6,566 nucleotides of DNA, from assembly GCA_027886795.1 (NCBI GenBank), contig JAPCJU010000070.1, positions 1 through 6,566 on the forward strand. The letters run 5' to 3'. Under the pieces are notes generated by a model. The model searched no databases, was not told the origin of the DNA, and saw only the letters and a program-made list of their open reading frames with translations. Each line of letters opens with the position of its first letter. Position 1 is the first letter of the stretch. The position numbers and the translations under genes were made by a program. Shown here in pieces: positions 5,109 to 6,566 of the stretch. The DNA comes from Nitrososphaerota archaeon (GTDB taxonomy: Archaea; Thermoproteota; Nitrososphaeria; Nitrososphaerales; CADDZS01).

Positions 5109-6319
5109 TTAGTTCGAGAGGAACCTCCTGAAGTATCAGAATCAACGAGGGAACTATCTGTTGCTACTTGGTTCGACTGAACTTCTCCCTGCTTTGATCC
5201 CTCCGTTAAAGATTCAGTAACGGGTTCTTTCTTGCCTTGGGCCTTTGAAGCTCCAAAATCAAACAGCGTGTAGGCTTTTGTCTTAATTCTCGTTTCCGGA
5301 AAGAGTCCTTTCTGTCGAAACACAAGGAGCAAGATGAGAACAACGGATTCAACCATGTAGCGAGCATAAATTAGAAGGCTGGGATTAAAGTTAGGAAACC
5401 AGCCCTCCATCAAGACGCCGAGGACTAGGGAGCCTCGGTCGAGCATAGTTATTACAAAAGCTCCCACTAGGAGACCGCGGTTGTTTGCGTAACCCCCGAG
5501 TATCATCATTACCCAGATGCTGAACGTCACGGCTGGAATGTAATCGTCGGTGACCGCGGTGCCAATGTAGTAAACGTAGAGAGCACCTGCAAGCCCAGCC
5601 ATTATGGAACCTATTATCATGATTTGCTTTCTCACCTTGCTTACGTCCTTCCCCAGCGATTCTGAGGCAACTTTGTCGTCCCTTATCGATTTTAGCAGCC
5701 TCCCATAAGGAGAATTGCCAATCCTCTGAGCAATTAAGAAGCATGCAATTGCGAGTGCGAGAACTATTCCGGCGTACAGCCCAGAAGGCACTTCCGCCTG
5801 GAGGACTTGTGAACCGGGAAAATATTTTTCAATCCAGTTCAATGGATTCACGATTCCGGCAAGTCCGTTGAATCCGCATCCAACTTGCTGAGTATTCTGA
5901 ACGAAGATTCGAAACATCTCTCCCGCGACAAGCAATATCATCGATAGGAACCACTCTTCCTTGACTCTAAGGGCAGGATATGAGACAACTAGTCCAATGA
6001 TTCCGCCGGCCGCCATGGAAAAAATCAACGCGAGTACCCAGACTGACACACTGATTACGGGATCAGCGATTGCGATTGCTTCTCTCTGTACGAGTGATGA
6101 AACATCGCAAATGTTTCCAGTTGCCACGCCAGCAAGCATCGGGAGTAAGTTTGCGGCTATTGTTCCGGCAACATATGCTCCAATCGCGTAGAATAGTACC
6201 TGTCCAAAATTGGGTTGACCTGCGTAGCCGTACTCGAGGTTCAAACTGACGCCGAGCATCGAGTAGATCCCGTACACTGTAGTGAAAGCTATTGCAAATC
6301 CAACATAGTCAAAACTCAT
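5105..6319 (-). CDS. livM: branched-chain amino acid ABC transporter permease LivM
   Basis: LivM forms the transport channel with LivH. From the ATG at 6319 the product has 404 residues. It shows several membrane helices; SLNLEYGYAGQPNFGQVLFYAIGAY (residues 25-49) is the LivM/LivH N-terminal signature. SYPALRVKEEWFLSMIL (113-129) is also typical. YGRLLKSIRDDKVASESLGKD (205-225) is the cytoplasmic loop that docks on the ATPases. MMILGGYANNRG (271-282) occupies the place of the usual LGGxGS loop. After the last helix (VVLILLLVFRQKGLFPE) comes a tail of about 55 polar residues; its last 47 contain 10 Ser and 5 Thr. Typical LivM proteins stop soon after the RxxGLF element, so this tail is unusual. 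A GTG at 6334 would add five residues (MWGRV). I chose the ATG because a GGGGA sequence lies 6 nt upstream of it, whereas nothing like a ribosome site precedes the GTG. The stop overlaps the livG start. Confidence 0.92.
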   Translation of the reverse strand: MSFDYVGFAIAFTTVYGIYSMLGVSLNLEYGYAGQPNFGQVLFYAIGAYVAGTIAANLLPMLAGVATGNICDVSSLVQREAIAIADPVISVSVWVLALIFSMAAGGIIGLVVSYPALRVKEEWFLSMILLVAGEMFRIFVQNTQQVGCGFNGLAGIVNPLNWIEKYFPGSQVLQAEVPSGLYAGIVLALAIACFLIAQRIGNSPYGRLLKSIRDDKVASESLGKDVSKVRKQIMIIGSIMAGLAGALYVYYIGTAVTDDYIPAVTFSIWVMMILGGYANNRGLLVGAFVITMLDRGSLVLGVLMEGWFPNFNPSLLIYARYMVESVVLILLLVFRQKGLFPETRIKTKAYTLFDFGASKAQGKKEPVTESLTEGSKQGEVQSNQVATDSSLVDSDTSGGSSRTK

Positions 6320-6359
6320 GACTCTTCCCCACACCTAATGAATAATTTTTTTCGGAGAT

Positions 6360-6566
6360 CTACTTCTCTGGTTTGACTCGGTTATCGAAAGTAGTCACTG
6401 AATTTTGCTTTCTGCTCGGCCTAAGCTTTCGGAGTAGTGTTATTCCAGTCTGTGCGTTTGGAGCAAGTCCTGTCGGCCTTACCAGCAGAATAACTACTAT
6501 CAGAGCAAAAGGCAACAAAGGTTGGTACCCAAAAGAAAGTCCAAAGGAGTAATGCAGGAAATCCAT
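6360..6566 (-). CDS. livH: branched-chain amino acid ABC transporter permease LivH, C-terminal fragment
   Basis: This is the end of a gene that continues beyond the right edge; the first base triplet in the window reads as Met but is probably internal. The visible 68 residues contain the last helix, YQPLLPFALIVVILLVRPTGLAP (14-36), where the R-P-T-G-L element after a hydrophobic helix is the standard LivH ending. Most LivH proteins stop within a few residues of that element. Here a further 32 or so basic and polar residues follow, through RKLRPSRKQ to the final RVKPEK. It precedes livM by 40 nt (25 nt if the GTG start is used). Its position first in the visible part of the operon matches the common H-M-G-F order. 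The rest of the channel and the binding protein gene lie outside the window. Confidence 0.8.
   Translation of the reverse strand: MDFLHYSFGLSFGYQPLLPFALIVVILLVRPTGLAPNAQTGITLLRKLRPSRKQNSVTTFDNRVKPEK

Noticed and set aside
5391..5744. 117-codon minus-strand frame within livM
   Set aside because: It is an alternative frame of livM on the same strand. The livM frame has clear membrane helices and family motifs throughout, and this one has none.
3612..6566. Assignment as a urea (Urt) rather than a branched-chain amino-acid transporter
   Set aside because: No urease genes are present, and the LivG/LivF motifs fit the general Liv family. The substrate cannot be fixed without the binding protein, so the family-level Liv name is kept.

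Overview
The window looks archaeal. Candidate promoters are TATA-box-like (for example near 951, 2994 and 3059) rather than bacterial -35/-10 pairs. One gene appears to be transcribed with almost no leader. About half of the genes start with TTG. My best guess is a member of the Nitrososphaeria (Thaumarchaeota) or a related lineage. That placement is inference from style and gene content, because the window holds no rRNA or other decisive marker gene.

Layout. Bases 1-67 may hold the last codons of a rightward gene. Bases 68-758 carry two leftward genes 25 nt apart: a DCC-family (DUF393) thioredoxin-like protein with a DSDCGPC motif, and upstream of it a 79-residue basic protein with a KGD-type small beta-barrel look. 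Bases 759-1049 are a divergent intergenic region with candidate promoters, a 12-bp direct repeat and a doubtful small ORF. Bases 1050-2949 carry a rightward pair 16 nt apart: a malic enzyme without a phosphotransacetylase domain, and a GNAT-type acetyltransferase. Bases 3095-3541 encode a small four-helix membrane protein with clustered histidines, apparently under its own promoter.

Bases 3612-6566 hold the downstream part of a leftward branched-chain amino-acid type ABC transporter operon in the order livH (partial, runs off the right edge), livM, livG, livF. LivH and LivM form the membrane channel; LivG and LivF are the paired ATPases. The periplasmic-type binding protein and the operon promoter are not in the window and probably lie beyond the right edge. 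livM and livG overlap by 4 nt (ATGA), and livG-livF are 18 nt apart with a Shine-Dalgarno sequence in the gap, so this is a tight transcription unit. Both permeases carry unusually long hydrophilic C-terminal tails.

Metabolically the window fits a heterotroph or mixotroph: amino-acid uptake supplies carbon, and malic enzyme links malate to pyruvate. No mobile element, CRISPR array, tRNA or rRNA is visible. I do not see a convincing new multi-gene system. The least explained items are the His-rich membrane protein, the KGD/DCC gene pair and the repeat-bearing region upstream of the malic enzyme.
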